A stretch of 64,000 nt of DNA from Terriglobales bacterium (GCA_015655585.1 JAATEV010000115.1:1-64000), one strand, 5' to 3'; shown: positions 41,706 through 50,110, counted from the stretch's first letter. Numbers and translations: made by a program. Notes: generated by a model from the letters alone, not told the origin.

Positions 41706-42451
41706 AAGCTGCCTCCTCCATCCAACTCAATGCACTGACCGACAACGTAAGTAAAGTCTGGACGAGCAAGCGCCGAGACAACCGCTGCGACCTCATTAGC
41801 CTGTGCAATGCGGCCAATAGGGATGCGCTGTCCCATGTGGGTTAATGCTTCCCGGTCATTCGTACCGAGCATCTCCGTTTCCGTGAATGCCGGAGCAACA
41901 GCATTCACACGAATTCCCTTGGAGATCAGTTCACGTGCCATCCCCCGGCTCAAATTTGTAAGCGCTGCCTTCGAGGCGCTATATGCCGTCAATCCAATCT
42001 GCGGCTGAGAACCGGAGCGGGAAGAGATATTGATAATGGCACCGGACTTTTGTGGCAACATCAGACGAATCGCTGCCTGAGAGCAAAGTACGGTGCCCTT
42101 AAGATTTGCCTCAAAAACTTCAAGAAACTTACTCCATGGCGTCAGAGCAAAGAGCGCCGAGTGCGTAACACCTGCATTGTTCACCAGTACATCGAGTCTC
42201 CCATGTCGACGACGTATCTCTTCAAACATCCCGCGAACCTCATCGGACTCACATGCATTCGCTCGATAAATCCACGCATGTCCTCCATCACCCTTAATGT
42301 TGGCGCAAACACACATCGCCGCATCATGACGACTGACATAATTGATAACAACGGTATAACCATCCTTTGCCAGCCGCTCACAGATAGCTCGTCCAATACC
42401 ACGAGAGCCACCTGTAACAAGCGCGACTTTTTCGGTAGAGTCACCACTCAT
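41702..42451 (-). CDS. 3-oxoacyl-ACP reductase (FabG-like ketoreductase)
   Basis: 249 residues, short-chain dehydrogenase family. NADPH-binding VTGGSRGIGRAI, structural NNAG in VLVNNAGVTHS, and the catalytic Ser in NISSRSG with YSASK are present, so the enzyme should be active on beta-ketoacyl-ACP. It overlaps the flanking ketosynthase genes at both ends (ATGA), which fixes its role in the same chain-building machinery. Confidence 0.93.
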   Translation of the reverse strand: MSGDSTEKVALVTGGSRGIGRAICERLAKDGYTVVINYVSRHDAAMCVCANIKGDGGHAWIYRANACESDEVRGMFEEIRRRHGRLDVLVNNAGVTHSALFALTPWSKFLEVFEANLKGTVLCSQAAIRLMLPQKSGAIINISSRSGSQPQIGLTAYSASKAALTNLSRGMARELISKGIRVNAVAPAFTETEMLGTNDREALTHMGQRIPIGRIAQANEVAAVVSALARPDFTYVVGQCIELDGGGSL

Positions 42452-43650
42452 GGCCTATCTCCTATGACGAAGGCTGAGTTTTGTCCGGACATTTCCAGGC
42501 TTATCACCACTCCAAATCCATTCGAAATTGAGACCGGAGCTTCCGTAACTATATTGGTGTCAAAGGTCTCTTCTGTCCGACAAGTGCCAACCGTCGGCGG
42601 TAGCACCTTATCGCGCATAGCAAGAACCGCAGCGAAAAACGATGCACTTCCTGAAGCGCCCCACATTTCTCCTATACCACCTTTGATAGAAAAAATCGCT
42701 GGCCGATGAGGAAACACGGCGGAGATAGCTGCAAGCTCGGAGCTGTCGATAGAAGAAACTCCATTTGCGGCTCCTGAAATAAATACAACCTCATCTGGAT
42801 CGACATTGGCCTCAACTAAACTACGACGAATTGCTTCAGCAATATCGTCTGTACTACGTTCCGCCGGATTCTTCCATGCAAGGCTATCTGTAACCGTACC
42901 GAAGCCTTTCAGATAAGCGAGCGGCTTGGCAGAGCGAGAAGATACGAAACCGGATCGTTCCAGTACAAAGAAGACACTTCCTTCACCGGGAATCAAACCA
43001 TGCGATGAAGAACTATAAGGCTGACCGGCACCGCCGCTCGATCCTGCACAGCAACTCAACCGAGCCCTGTAGCACAGCTCTGAAACATACTCTGAGAGCT
43101 CATCCATACCACCCGCCACCATAACATCGGCACTATCACTGCGAAGTTGGTCCAGTGCGGCCCCGATTGCAGGAGGACCAAAGTGCATTGAACTTGGTCC
43201 ACGAAGTTTGAGCTGTATTGCGAGCGAACCTAGAACACTATTCGCAATGGTCTGTACAAACTGCAAACCACTCGCACCGCTCGGTCCCTTCGTCCAAAGC
43301 GTCTCATAATACTGACCGATAATCTGATGCTGACCAAAGTTACGATTGATCAGCAGGCCAGCACGTTCTGGAGCAACACCTGTAAGCTCTCCAGCAGATC
43401 TCCAGGCCTCTTCCGCAGCCAGTCGTGCAAGCAATGTAGGACGTGTTGGACGCGATAGACCTGAAGATGGAACCTGCTCACTCAGCAGCTCGATCGACGG
43501 AGCAAGCATCGCAAGACTTGTACGTCCCAGGTGCGATCTCATAATCTCTGGCGCTCGTTCATTTCGCAAGAGTTTGTCCCACGCTGCTTCAACGCCAAGC
43601 CCATATGCAGAGACACACCCCATCCCCACGATTGCCGCGCTTGCATTCAT
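42448..43650 (-). CDS. Degenerate ketosynthase (chain-length-factor-like)
   Basis: 400 residues with the overall ketosynthase fold (AIVGMGCVSAYGLGVEAAW at the start; SIKGGIGEMWGASG near the end) but without the catalytic residues. Where the active partner has STACASG, this reads SSMHFGPPAIGAAL with about five residues fewer and no Cys. NAHGTGT is replaced by SGAANGV, and the second His by Glu in GEMWGA. It is thus expected to form a heterodimer with the active synthase and limit chain length, as a CLF does. Overlapping junctions link it to ketoreductase and ligase genes. Confidence 0.87.
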   Translation of the reverse strand: MNASAAIVGMGCVSAYGLGVEAAWDKLLRNERAPEIMRSHLGRTSLAMLAPSIELLSEQVPSSGLSRPTRPTLLARLAAEEAWRSAGELTGVAPERAGLLINRNFGQHQIIGQYYETLWTKGPSGASGLQFVQTIANSVLGSLAIQLKLRGPSSMHFGPPAIGAALDQLRSDSADVMVAGGMDELSEYVSELCYRARLSCCAGSSGGAGQPYSSSSHGLIPGEGSVFFVLERSGFVSSRSAKPLAYLKGFGTVTDSLAWKNPAERSTDDIAEAIRRSLVEANVDPDEVVFISGAANGVSSIDSSELAAISAVFPHRPAIFSIKGGIGEMWGASGSASFFAAVLAMRDKVLPPTVGTCRTEETFDTNIVTEAPVSISNGFGVVISLEMSGQNSAFVIGDRP

Positions 43651-45191
43651 CTAACCTCACTGCCTTTCTGTTGCTCTTCTGAAGAAGTAGATGCAGTAAT
43701 TCGCTCATCAAATATAGCTAGCATCTTCTGCTCCTTCGAAGAGAGAGCACCCATCCCCTGATTCAACACAAAGTGAGTCGGCATCTCCGTTGAAGTAAGC
43801 CATCGACTATAAAACCTTCGCAACTGTTCGATGGATTGCAGCGAGCCCTTCCGCACTGACAACGTTGCAACTGGAACCTGCCCCCAAAAAGGATGAGACT
43901 GTGCATGAACCACAGCATTCATCACGTCGGGATGACGAAGCAGAACCGATTCGATCATCTCCGCCGCAATCAGAACACCCCCCCTGTTGATAGAGCGGTC
44001 GAGTCTTCCGCGGATATAGAGTCGTCCCTCATCAAACTCGCCAAGATCCGTGGTTCGCAATACATGATCGCCTCCCTCCACCCACACCTCATCAACATAA
44101 GAGCGCATCAACGAGCTACTGCGAACCCGAATCTCAGATATCCCATCCTGAGTTGCATCAATGCGAACCTCAAAATTTGGCAACGGCTTGCCAACACAAG
44201 CAGGATCGATCGGGTCGCGGTCGACGAATAGAGTCGCCACACGCGGTCCTGCCTCTGTAAGCCCGTAAGTAATGGCGAACGTAGTAGCTGGCAGAAGATC
44301 CATCGCATCTGCCAGAAGCTCTTTCGAAACTCGTCCAGCTCCCACCGTAACAAGACGCAATTCCGGACATCTTCGACCTGTAGCACGCAAGCCTTCAACA
44401 AAAATCTTCAGCATTGCCGGAACCGTCGAAAGCGTTGTAATTTTCCCTTCTTCCAAATTGCGACAAAGTGAAGGAGCAAAAAGAGGCTGACGCGGGCAAA
44501 AGAGCGTCGCTCCTACTGCCAGATGACATAAGCATTGATGGATCAGAGCATACGCATGAGCAACCGGTAATACAACCAGAGTGCGGTCTTCATCCCTAAG
44601 GCCAAGCGAACTTATATTGGAACGGATATTGGAAAGCACGGAACGATGCTGAAGAACCACACCTCTAGGAGAGCGTGTCGATCCTGAACTCCAGATAATA
44701 AGTGCAGGATCAACATCAATCACCGGATGCGTATGACTCACTCTATCCAAAGTTTTAGCCGTAAAGATACGGATTCCAGTAGGCATAACAACCTCATGCC
44801 ATGACTCAGGAATGAGGTTCGCTCCGCTGAATTCAAAATCTGCCGGAGTAATTACACCTTCCAGATTTGAATCTACAGCCATCTGCTCCAGCCACTCCGT
44901 AGTGCGGCTTCTCTGCATTGGTGCAGCAACCGCACCCAGGCGAACAAGGGCAAAGAGTAAGATAAAAAAATCCGCCGAGTTATCGGCGATGAGCCCCCAA
45001 CGCTGAAATCGTTCAATCCCGAAATCAGACAACTCCTTCGAACGCGCAATCGAACGCTCTCGCAACTCCGCATACGTGACGGATGCATTATCTTCGATCG
45101 CGACGCGCGTTCCATAGAAGCGTGCAGGCCAATCCAGCAGATCACCAATGCAGAACGGCGCGCCGCCCATCGCCTCACTCAAATTCATCAT
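43647..45191 (-). CDS. AMP-dependent acyl/aryl ligase
   Basis: 514 residues of the ANL superfamily. P-loop LIIWSSGSTRSPRGVVLQH, the adenine motif ITYGLTEAGP, the TTDLGEFDEG hinge-region Asp and the SINRGGVLIAAEM C-terminal segment are present. The usual catalytic Lys near the C-terminus falls in MGALSSKEQK, which fits. It should adenylate a carboxylic acid and load it on the ACP encoded just upstream, providing the starter unit or activating the finished chain. Start and stop overlap the neighbouring genes. Confidence 0.88.
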   Translation of the reverse strand: MMNLSEAMGGAPFCIGDLLDWPARFYGTRVAIEDNASVTYAELRERSIARSKELSDFGIERFQRWGLIADNSADFFILLFALVRLGAVAAPMQRSRTTEWLEQMAVDSNLEGVITPADFEFSGANLIPESWHEVVMPTGIRIFTAKTLDRVSHTHPVIDVDPALIIWSSGSTRSPRGVVLQHRSVLSNIRSNISSLGLRDEDRTLVVLPVAHAYALIHQCLCHLAVGATLFCPRQPLFAPSLCRNLEEGKITTLSTVPAMLKIFVEGLRATGRRCPELRLVTVGAGRVSKELLADAMDLLPATTFAITYGLTEAGPRVATLFVDRDPIDPACVGKPLPNFEVRIDATQDGISEIRVRSSSLMRSYVDEVWVEGGDHVLRTTDLGEFDEGRLYIRGRLDRSINRGGVLIAAEMIESVLLRHPDVMNAVVHAQSHPFWGQVPVATLSVRKGSLQSIEQLRRFYSRWLTSTEMPTHFVLNQGMGALSSKEQKMLAIFDERITASTSSEEQQKGSEVR

Positions 45192-45475
45192 CAGCCCAGC
45201 CTTGGCGCTTCTGCTTTTTCATGAATCTCGCACCGCAGGTAATCTGCCAGTGTAGAGACGCTGAAAAAATCTGAGGCTTGAATGGTATCCAGAGGAGATT
45301 GAAATTTATCTGAAAGAGCCGCAAGAATCTCTAGACTATTCAGAGAGTCAAGCCCAATACCACCTGCAGCTTCAGCGCCAAAAAGCGGTGCGTCCTTCGC
45401 AATGCTATCTGGTGAAATAGAAAGCCCTAGCGCATCTACGATTGTTTGCTGAATAACTTCTTCTAAATGATCCAT
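45191..45475 (-). CDS. Acyl carrier protein
   Basis: About 94 residues, acidic and helical. The phosphopantetheine site is S44 in GIGLDSLNSLE. It should carry the growing chain for the synthase pair, reductase and dehydratase. The ATG at 45473-45475 has GGAGG eight bases upstream; 82 bases separate it from the preceding oxidoreductase gene, the largest gap before the last gene of the operon, so an internal promoter is possible. Confidence 0.9.
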   Translation of the reverse strand: MDHLEEVIQQTIVDALGLSISPDSIAKDAPLFGAEAAGGIGLDSLNSLEILAALSDKFQSPLDTIQASDFFSVSTLADYLRCEIHEKAEAPRLG

Positions 45476-45557
45476 CGCATATCCTCCGGAAAAAATAAGT
45501 ATTCTTACCTGCAAGATGTCACTCTTCAGACGATGGGAAAGGATTGCAAAGAAAACT

Positions 45558-46625
45558 TTATATCGTGTTTGGAATGTCTATCTGGTATTTCTCCGCCACA
45601 TGCATAAGATTTGTCCAGAGATGCGACGAGACAGGAATACCATCGCGAAGACGCTGCTTCTCAACTCTCCCTTCGCGTTCGCCGGCCATCAATATATCTT
45701 CAAAGCCGGGAGCGATCCTCGCCCCCTTAAGAATCTTCTTCAGTTCATCGACCCTCGCAACGAAATTATCCAGCGATAGAAACCGCTGCACATCTATCGC
45801 GAGAAAAGTGTGACTCACTCCCGCTGGACGATCTCGGACTCGCAACGAGCCGACCTGATGTGCCATAGCACCCCCGCTCAACACTCCACAGAGAATTTCA
45901 ATCGCAACGGCAAGGCCGCTGCCTTTAAACCCGGCGTCCTTCCCTCCGAGCGGCATCAGCGTGCCCTTCATCGCGGCGGTCGCACTCGTTGTCAGATCTC
46001 CCATAGCATCCAGCGCCCAGCCTTCAGGAATTGTCGCCCCTCCAGACAGTACGACATCGACAATCTTCCCCGCCGCTACTGTCGTTGTTGCCATATCAAG
46101 AACCCAACCTCCCGGAACAGTCACACAAATCGGATTCGTACCAAGCAACGGCTCGACGCCTTGCCATGGAGCGACCAGAGGCGATGCATTGGAGAAGACA
46201 ATTCCGATACAACCTTCCAGTGCCATCATCTCTCCCCAAAATGCAGCCCTGCCAAAATGGTTCGAATTTCTTGCGACTACTAACCCGGTTCCAAATCCAC
46301 GAGCAAGCCGAACCGCTTCCTCGCAACATTTTGCTGCAACAACTTGTCCTAATCCGTTCTCTCCGTCGTACAGGATGCAGCTAGAAGATTCTTCTATAAC
46401 TGATCCCACAGATTTGGGATCGATATTTTTCGCAGCCAGTTGCTCAACATAGGGAGGAACCAACTGGATGCCATGCGAATCGACACCACACAAATTCGCC
46501 TTGACCAGCGACGTTGCCACACATGCAGCATGATCTACAGGAACATGGAGCCTACAAAAAATATCACAAATGAATCTCTGAAGAGCTTCATGGCATACCA
46601 GATTTTTCTTAATCTCTACAGGCAT
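45558..46625 (-). CDS. Ldh/type 2 malate-lactate dehydrogenase family oxidoreductase
   Basis: 355 residues of the COG2055 family (malate/L-lactate/ureidoglycolate dehydrogenases and delta1-piperideine-2-carboxylate reductase). Typical segments are VKANLCGVDSHGIQLVPPYVE with the catalytic His, VARNSNHFGRAAFWGEMM, FSNASPLVAPW and MPLGGKDAGFKGSGLAVAIE. It uses NAD(P)H to reduce 2-oxo acids or cyclic imines. In the cluster it might reduce a 2-oxo precursor made with the LeuA-like enzyme, or an imine derived from an amino-acid side chain. It lies two bases after the LpxL-fold gene. Confidence 0.88.
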   Translation of the reverse strand: MPVEIKKNLVCHEALQRFICDIFCRLHVPVDHAACVATSLVKANLCGVDSHGIQLVPPYVEQLAAKNIDPKSVGSVIEESSSCILYDGENGLGQVVAAKCCEEAVRLARGFGTGLVVARNSNHFGRAAFWGEMMALEGCIGIVFSNASPLVAPWQGVEPLLGTNPICVTVPGGWVLDMATTTVAAGKIVDVVLSGGATIPEGWALDAMGDLTTSATAAMKGTLMPLGGKDAGFKGSGLAVAIEILCGVLSGGAMAHQVGSLRVRDRPAGVSHTFLAIDVQRFLSLDNFVARVDELKKILKGARIAPGFEDILMAGEREGRVEKQRLRDGIPVSSHLWTNLMHVAEKYQIDIPNTI

Positions 46626-46626
46626 A

Positions 46627-47772
46627 TCAGACTTTCAGTGAAACCTCGCGAGAGGATTTATCTTGGTTCTTCGAAGTCACTACCGGCAGAATAAAATGCG
46701 ATTCATAGAGAGTACGCAATGCCAGTTTCAACTCAGTCTCTGAAAACATATGCTTAAGCGCACTCACAATCTCGGTGCCTCTCCTCTCCTGGCTCAGGGC
46801 CTGACATAGGGAATTCATGAGTGGTGTCATTGCAAGTGCGGTTCCGCATCTGAGACTCACAAGAACTTCCCCCTCAGACATCTTCAGAACCTCAACATTT
46901 TCAGCATTCATCCTCCAGTTCTTTTCAAGAAATCCCTCATCATCAAGAATGGAAGAAGACGGAAGCATCGGCTCGAAACGATTCCGCAAATTGAAATGGC
47001 ACCATTCTTCCCAGCACGGCAGATCCGCGCGAACTTCACTTTCCAGAATGGAAACAAATGTCTGGGAAGCGCGTTGGCAGAACCCCGCAATCGTTTCAGA
47101 GGAGTGCCTGGTTAGCGGCGCTTCAAAACGGACAACCATGCCACCGATGCCATCATTATGTGTCACAGCGAGAATCAAGGGAGCGCCAGTCTTTGCGCTC
47201 ACAAAGGCAAGCCCCATTCGAACCAATATCTGTGTCTCGCAGAAATCAACACTGACAGCACTTTGAGGAGACTGGCTGGCAGTTGTTCCAGTCAGGCCAT
47301 CGAACCAGCCGATCAGCGTTCTTCGTTCACGAAGCGCACAAACCATCTTCCAGATCGCTGTAGGTTCTTCTGAGTTAATGTACTTTACCGGATCGATAAG
47401 AGTATCGGTGTAACTGGATTCACGTGCGTCCCAGCGTCGTTGCTCTTCTTGAAAGTTGGCCGCATCCATTAATAGAGTTGTCGGAAGGTCAGCCTTTTTA
47501 TTCAGAACCAGAGGAATCCAATTGTAAGGACCAACTTGAAACGACGTAACAACAGCTCCTCGACCAGCTTCGTGTGCCTTCCGTAAATACTCCAGCCCTA
47601 CAATCTTCACTCGCGATAACTCTTGATTGTTGATCCAGTACCGAAGATTATCGTTGCGCCTTCTGGCACAGCGAGCAGCGTGCGTCCACAACGTATCGCG
47701 TGCAATCGTCTTACGGAGTGCAAGCCGCATCCCTAAAAAACTAAGTTGCTCAATGTCGTTCAGAGTTGTCAT
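46627..47772 (-). CDS. LpxL/LABLAT-fold acyltransferase-like protein lacking the catalytic motif
   Basis: 381 residues. The fold is suggested by VKIVGLEYLRKAHEAGRG followed by AVVTSFQVGPYNWIP, the place where lipid A acyltransferases have HxGNWE/D. Here the His is replaced (Gln79/Val80) and no acid follows at the expected distance, so the ordinary HX4D/E chemistry is lost. Later segments such as GRGAVV, LIGWFDG, APLILAVTHNDG and GMVVRFEAPL also match the family. Aryl polyene-like pathways carry an intact acyltransferase of this type. Here it may use another mechanism or act as an acyl-binding partner. Its start overlaps the arginase-like gene stop (ATGA). Confidence 0.72.
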   Translation of the reverse strand: MTTLNDIEQLSFLGMRLALRKTIARDTLWTHAARCARRRNDNLRYWINNQELSRVKIVGLEYLRKAHEAGRGAVVTSFQVGPYNWIPLVLNKKADLPTTLLMDAANFQEEQRRWDARESSYTDTLIDPVKYINSEEPTAIWKMVCALRERRTLIGWFDGLTGTTASQSPQSAVSVDFCETQILVRMGLAFVSAKTGAPLILAVTHNDGIGGMVVRFEAPLTRHSSETIAGFCQRASQTFVSILESEVRADLPCWEEWCHFNLRNRFEPMLPSSSILDDEGFLEKNWRMNAENVEVLKMSEGEVLVSLRCGTALAMTPLMNSLCQALSQERRGTEIVSALKHMFSETELKLALRTLYESHFILPVVTSKNQDKSSREVSLKV

Positions 47773-48998
47773 AGAAGACAGCTTCCCTCCACGTCCCTGC
47801 TCGAAAAGACCGCTCCTAGCAATGTCATCAGAAGATGCAATCCACTCGATGCAGTTCTAAGATACTGATCCCGATCCGGATTGATCTCAACGATATCGAC
47901 ACCGACAACGCGACGACTCTTTCCAATCACAGAAAGAATCTCTTTCACTGCATCGAAAGATAGTCCACCCGGAATAGGAACATTGGTTGCAGGAGCAACC
48001 AAGGGATCCAGCACATCGATGTCGAACGATACATACACAGGCATACCTTCCGGAAAATTCGAGAGAACTCCTGCGGCTTTTTTCTGCAAGGCATCCGAAG
48101 CGCCCATAAGTACGTGATTCAAATTCAAAGAAGGCTGCTTCATCATTTGAAACCCTTTAAGACCAACGCTCACAAATGGCATCCCGGGATTTTCTTCAAT
48201 AAGACATCTTGCGAAATTTCCATTCGTCGGCACACTGTATCTCCCCCGCTCTGCCAGGTCAGAGTGGGCATCCAAATGCAAAACAGCAATGGGTTCATGG
48301 CTCGCACTCAGCACTCCCGAGATTGTCCAATACGATATCGAGTGATCCCCCCCTAGAACAACCGGAACGCTTTTTAAAGCAACACATCTCCGCACAAGTT
48401 GAGACAAACGAACTCCATATCTCTCGGCTGGCTCTCCCAACTGCGGCACAACATCACCAGCATCCACAAATGTCACACCCTCTAAAACGTGGTGCCCAGC
48501 AGCAACATCGAACCAACCACGCGGAGAAAGGTCCGCATCTACTGCGTACTCCAACTGGCTGGATGCAACACGAATTGCAGCCGGCGCTGCTCTCGCTCCA
48601 CTCCCAGTCTGACTTGAAAAATCCGATGGAGCCCCAAACACCGTGACCTGCGCTTCCCCTGCAGAGCCTTTTGGACAATTCAAAAATCTCGGAAAGAAAT
48701 CCGATATAAGCCCCTGACCGGGTAACTCCTCAGCCGCTTCGACCAGCAACCCAGCATTCAAAAGCTTTGCCAGTGTTGTCGATGTAAGATTCCACTGCGA
48801 ATACAGAGCCGCAATGTCTGTCGGCGAATCCAACGCCTTCAAACACTCCGCTACATCCTGCGAAATAACGAATTCAAGATTTGGTAAAGGTCCACGAGCC
48901 GTGTAAGACCCCGCAGCCTGCACCAGAAGTTCAATATGAGGAGAGCGCTGCAACAGAAACGGTCTCCTCATATTGTTTTGGTTAGCATAATCGTTCAC
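47769..48998 (-). CDS. Arginase/agmatinase-fold ureohydrolase with N-terminal winged-helix (RRE-like) region
   Basis: 409 residues, longer than usual for the family. The C-terminal part (about 115-405) has all dimanganese ligands: H219 in GGDHS, D243-A-H245-S-D247, and D326-I-D328 in SFDIDVLDP, so hydrolysis of a guanidino group to amine and urea is expected. Residues about 20-95 form an extra segment (EFVISQDVAECLKALDSP, then TTLAKLLNAGLLVEA) reminiscent of the PqqD/winged-helix peptide-recognition elements in RiPP enzymes. Peptide arginases that make ornithine in ribosomal peptides are known. It directly follows the small peptide gene by 46 bases. The alternative is deprotection of a guanidino polyketide. 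The start is a GTG. Confidence 0.8.
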   Translation of the reverse strand: MNDYANQNNMRRPFLLQRSPHIELLVQAAGSYTARGPLPNLEFVISQDVAECLKALDSPTDIAALYSQWNLTSTTLAKLLNAGLLVEAAEELPGQGLISDFFPRFLNCPKGSAGEAQVTVFGAPSDFSSQTGSGARAAPAAIRVASSQLEYAVDADLSPRGWFDVAAGHHVLEGVTFVDAGDVVPQLGEPAERYGVRLSQLVRRCVALKSVPVVLGGDHSISYWTISGVLSASHEPIAVLHLDAHSDLAERGRYSVPTNGNFARCLIEENPGMPFVSVGLKGFQMMKQPSLNLNHVLMGASDALQKKAAGVLSNFPEGMPVYVSFDIDVLDPLVAPATNVPIPGGLSFDAVKEILSVIGKSRRVVGVDIVEINPDRDQYLRTASSGLHLLMTLLGAVFSSRDVEGSCLL

Positions 48999-49044
48999 AA
49001 ATCACCGTTCGATACAGCATGAAACTTAGCTGTACGGCTATCAA

Positions 49045-49350
49045 TTAGCCATGGGTGATCGCAGTAACTGCGGTGAGGCCATGCGCCAGAGCAGCGACCT
49101 TGACGACCTCTTCAGCAGCCAGACCAGCAGCAGAACGGCTGGCAGCCTGCGCGCCCAGCCCGACGTGAAGGATGCCGTTTTGCAGAGAGGCGGATGCAGT
49201 TGCTTTGCTTACAGTGGAAAGAGATGCGCCGTGACCTGCGACAAACACGGTAGCCGTGTCTGCGCCCGCAGGCTTAGTGTAAACAGCGTCAAACTTTCCA
49301 CTCTTGGCAAAAGCGGCGGGAATGCTCTTGGGAATGACAAGATTAGCCAT
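49045..49350 (-). CDS. Ala-rich small peptide, candidate RiPP precursor or structural peptide
   Basis: 101 residues, 25 of them Ala, no Cys or Trp, and a single Arg (R72 in AASRSAAGLAAE). The first part (MANLVIPKSIPAAFAKSGKF) looks like a leader; the rest alternates Ala/Ser/Thr/Val and Gly. It is the first gene behind a strong promoter, followed after 46 bases by the arginase-like gene. This arrangement is usual for precursor peptides of ribosomal natural products. No known precursor family is recognised. Its base composition is higher in GC than the enzymes behind it. It might also be an unrelated small protein. The ATG has GAGG upstream. Confidence 0.65.
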   Translation of the reverse strand: MANLVIPKSIPAAFAKSGKFDAVYTKPAGADTATVFVAGHGASLSTVSKATASASLQNGILHVGLGAQAASRSAAGLAAEEVVKVAALAHGLTAVTAITHG

Positions 49351-49438
49351 AGAAACCTCGGATGATTTTTTGAGATTTGGCCCGGGAGGAAACTTGTTAT
49401 CCAGATATCAGTCTTTTGACTGAGAAATTACGTGGTTG

Positions 49439-49467
49439 ATCCTATAGAGCAGTCATACAAGTGTCAA
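49439..49467 (-). promoter_or_regulatory. Strong sigma70-type promoter of the biosynthetic operon
   Basis: On the minus strand TTGACA (49462-49467), exactly 17 bases, then TAGGAT (49439-49444). The -35 is a perfect consensus. The predicted transcript begins near 49432, giving an 80-base leader before the peptide gene at 49350. No similar promoter was noticed in the following 13 kb, apart from gaps at 45476-45557 and 37080-37153 that could hold secondary ones. Confidence 0.7.
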
Positions 49468-49540
49468 GTTTTAAAAGAATTTACCGAAAGCACTTCGACC
49501 TCTATCTAACTCTATCTCCCGGTAACCTTCGTACTATGCA

Positions 49541-50074
49541 TCAGAAGTCGCGCTCATCCCTTTGCAATCGTTTGCGTTCCCTCGCGAGATCTCCGATCTG
49601 CCTGATATGGTGAAATCCATGCGTTCGATGAAAACGACGCCATTCTGCAACACTCAGCGGACCGATGTCAGGATGATCAAGTATCTTCATCTTCGCCCCG
49701 AACAGGCTCTCCGCAGAAGAAAGCCGTTCGTTCATTGTGCCAAGTGCCTGGTGAAATTGTTTCAGCGAGCCAGCAGCGAGTCTCCCCTTGGGTTGCGCCT
49801 GTGGTGCCGCGGAGCGGCCGCTCGGAAAATAATTCAGCCTGGTCAGAATGAATGCGGCAATGTAGCTTCTCGGTGTTATGTCACTTACATTCGTTTTTTG
49901 GGAATGAATAATCTTGAGTAACCCCAGTGTCGTACTCATATACGAAAGAAGCAGATGCTCCACGATGAGCAGGCTGTTCCATTTATTATGCGGTGCCCAC
50001 GACCAGTCCTGCGCTGAAAACCCTATCGTAGCTCGCTCAAGCTCAGTTTGAATCTCTTCCAGTTCCGCGTGCAT
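49541..50074 (-). CDS. DinB/DUF1569-like protein
   Basis: About 177 residues, mostly helical. The early KWNSLLIVEHLLLSYMSTTLGLLK helix (read here in two parts, KWNSLLIVEHLLLSY and TTLGLLK) contains a candidate metal His, and the C-terminal EWRRFHRTHGFHHIRQIGDL has the HxxxH-type cluster of DinB-like four-helix bundles. Members bind metal and several act in thiol-dependent or damage-related chemistry, but the function here is unknown. The ATG at 50072-50074 is preferred to a GTG two codons earlier. It is transcribed towards the biosynthetic operon but separated by 70 bases from its promoter. Confidence 0.72.
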   Translation of the reverse strand: MHAELEEIQTELERATIGFSAQDWSWAPHNKWNSLLIVEHLLLSYMSTTLGLLKIIHSQKTNVSDITPRSYIAAFILTRLNYFPSGRSAAPQAQPKGRLAAGSLKQFHQALGTMNERLSSAESLFGAKMKILDHPDIGPLSVAEWRRFHRTHGFHHIRQIGDLARERKRLQRDERDF

Positions 50075-50081
50075 AGCCACC

Positions 50082-50110
50082 TTGATAGAAAACTTATCGA
50101 AATATAATAG
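50082..50110 (+). promoter_or_regulatory. Possible promoter of the phospholipase D-like gene
   Basis: TTGATA (50082-50087) and TAATAG (50105-50110) with a 17-base spacer; an overlapping perfect TATAAT (50103-50108) has a 15-base spacer. It lies in the 123-base divergent gap before the gene at 50198. Confidence 0.45.

Noticed and set aside
49051-49365. Plus-strand Cys-containing frame opposite the small peptide gene, considered as the precursor
   Set aside because: The promoter, ribosome site and direction of the operon all support the minus-strand frame.
34300-50000. Prophage or integrative element explaining the lower GC
   Set aside because: No integrase, transposase, phage structural gene, tRNA target or flanking direct repeat was seen; the genes are metabolic. 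Horizontal origin of the biosynthetic operon remains possible.
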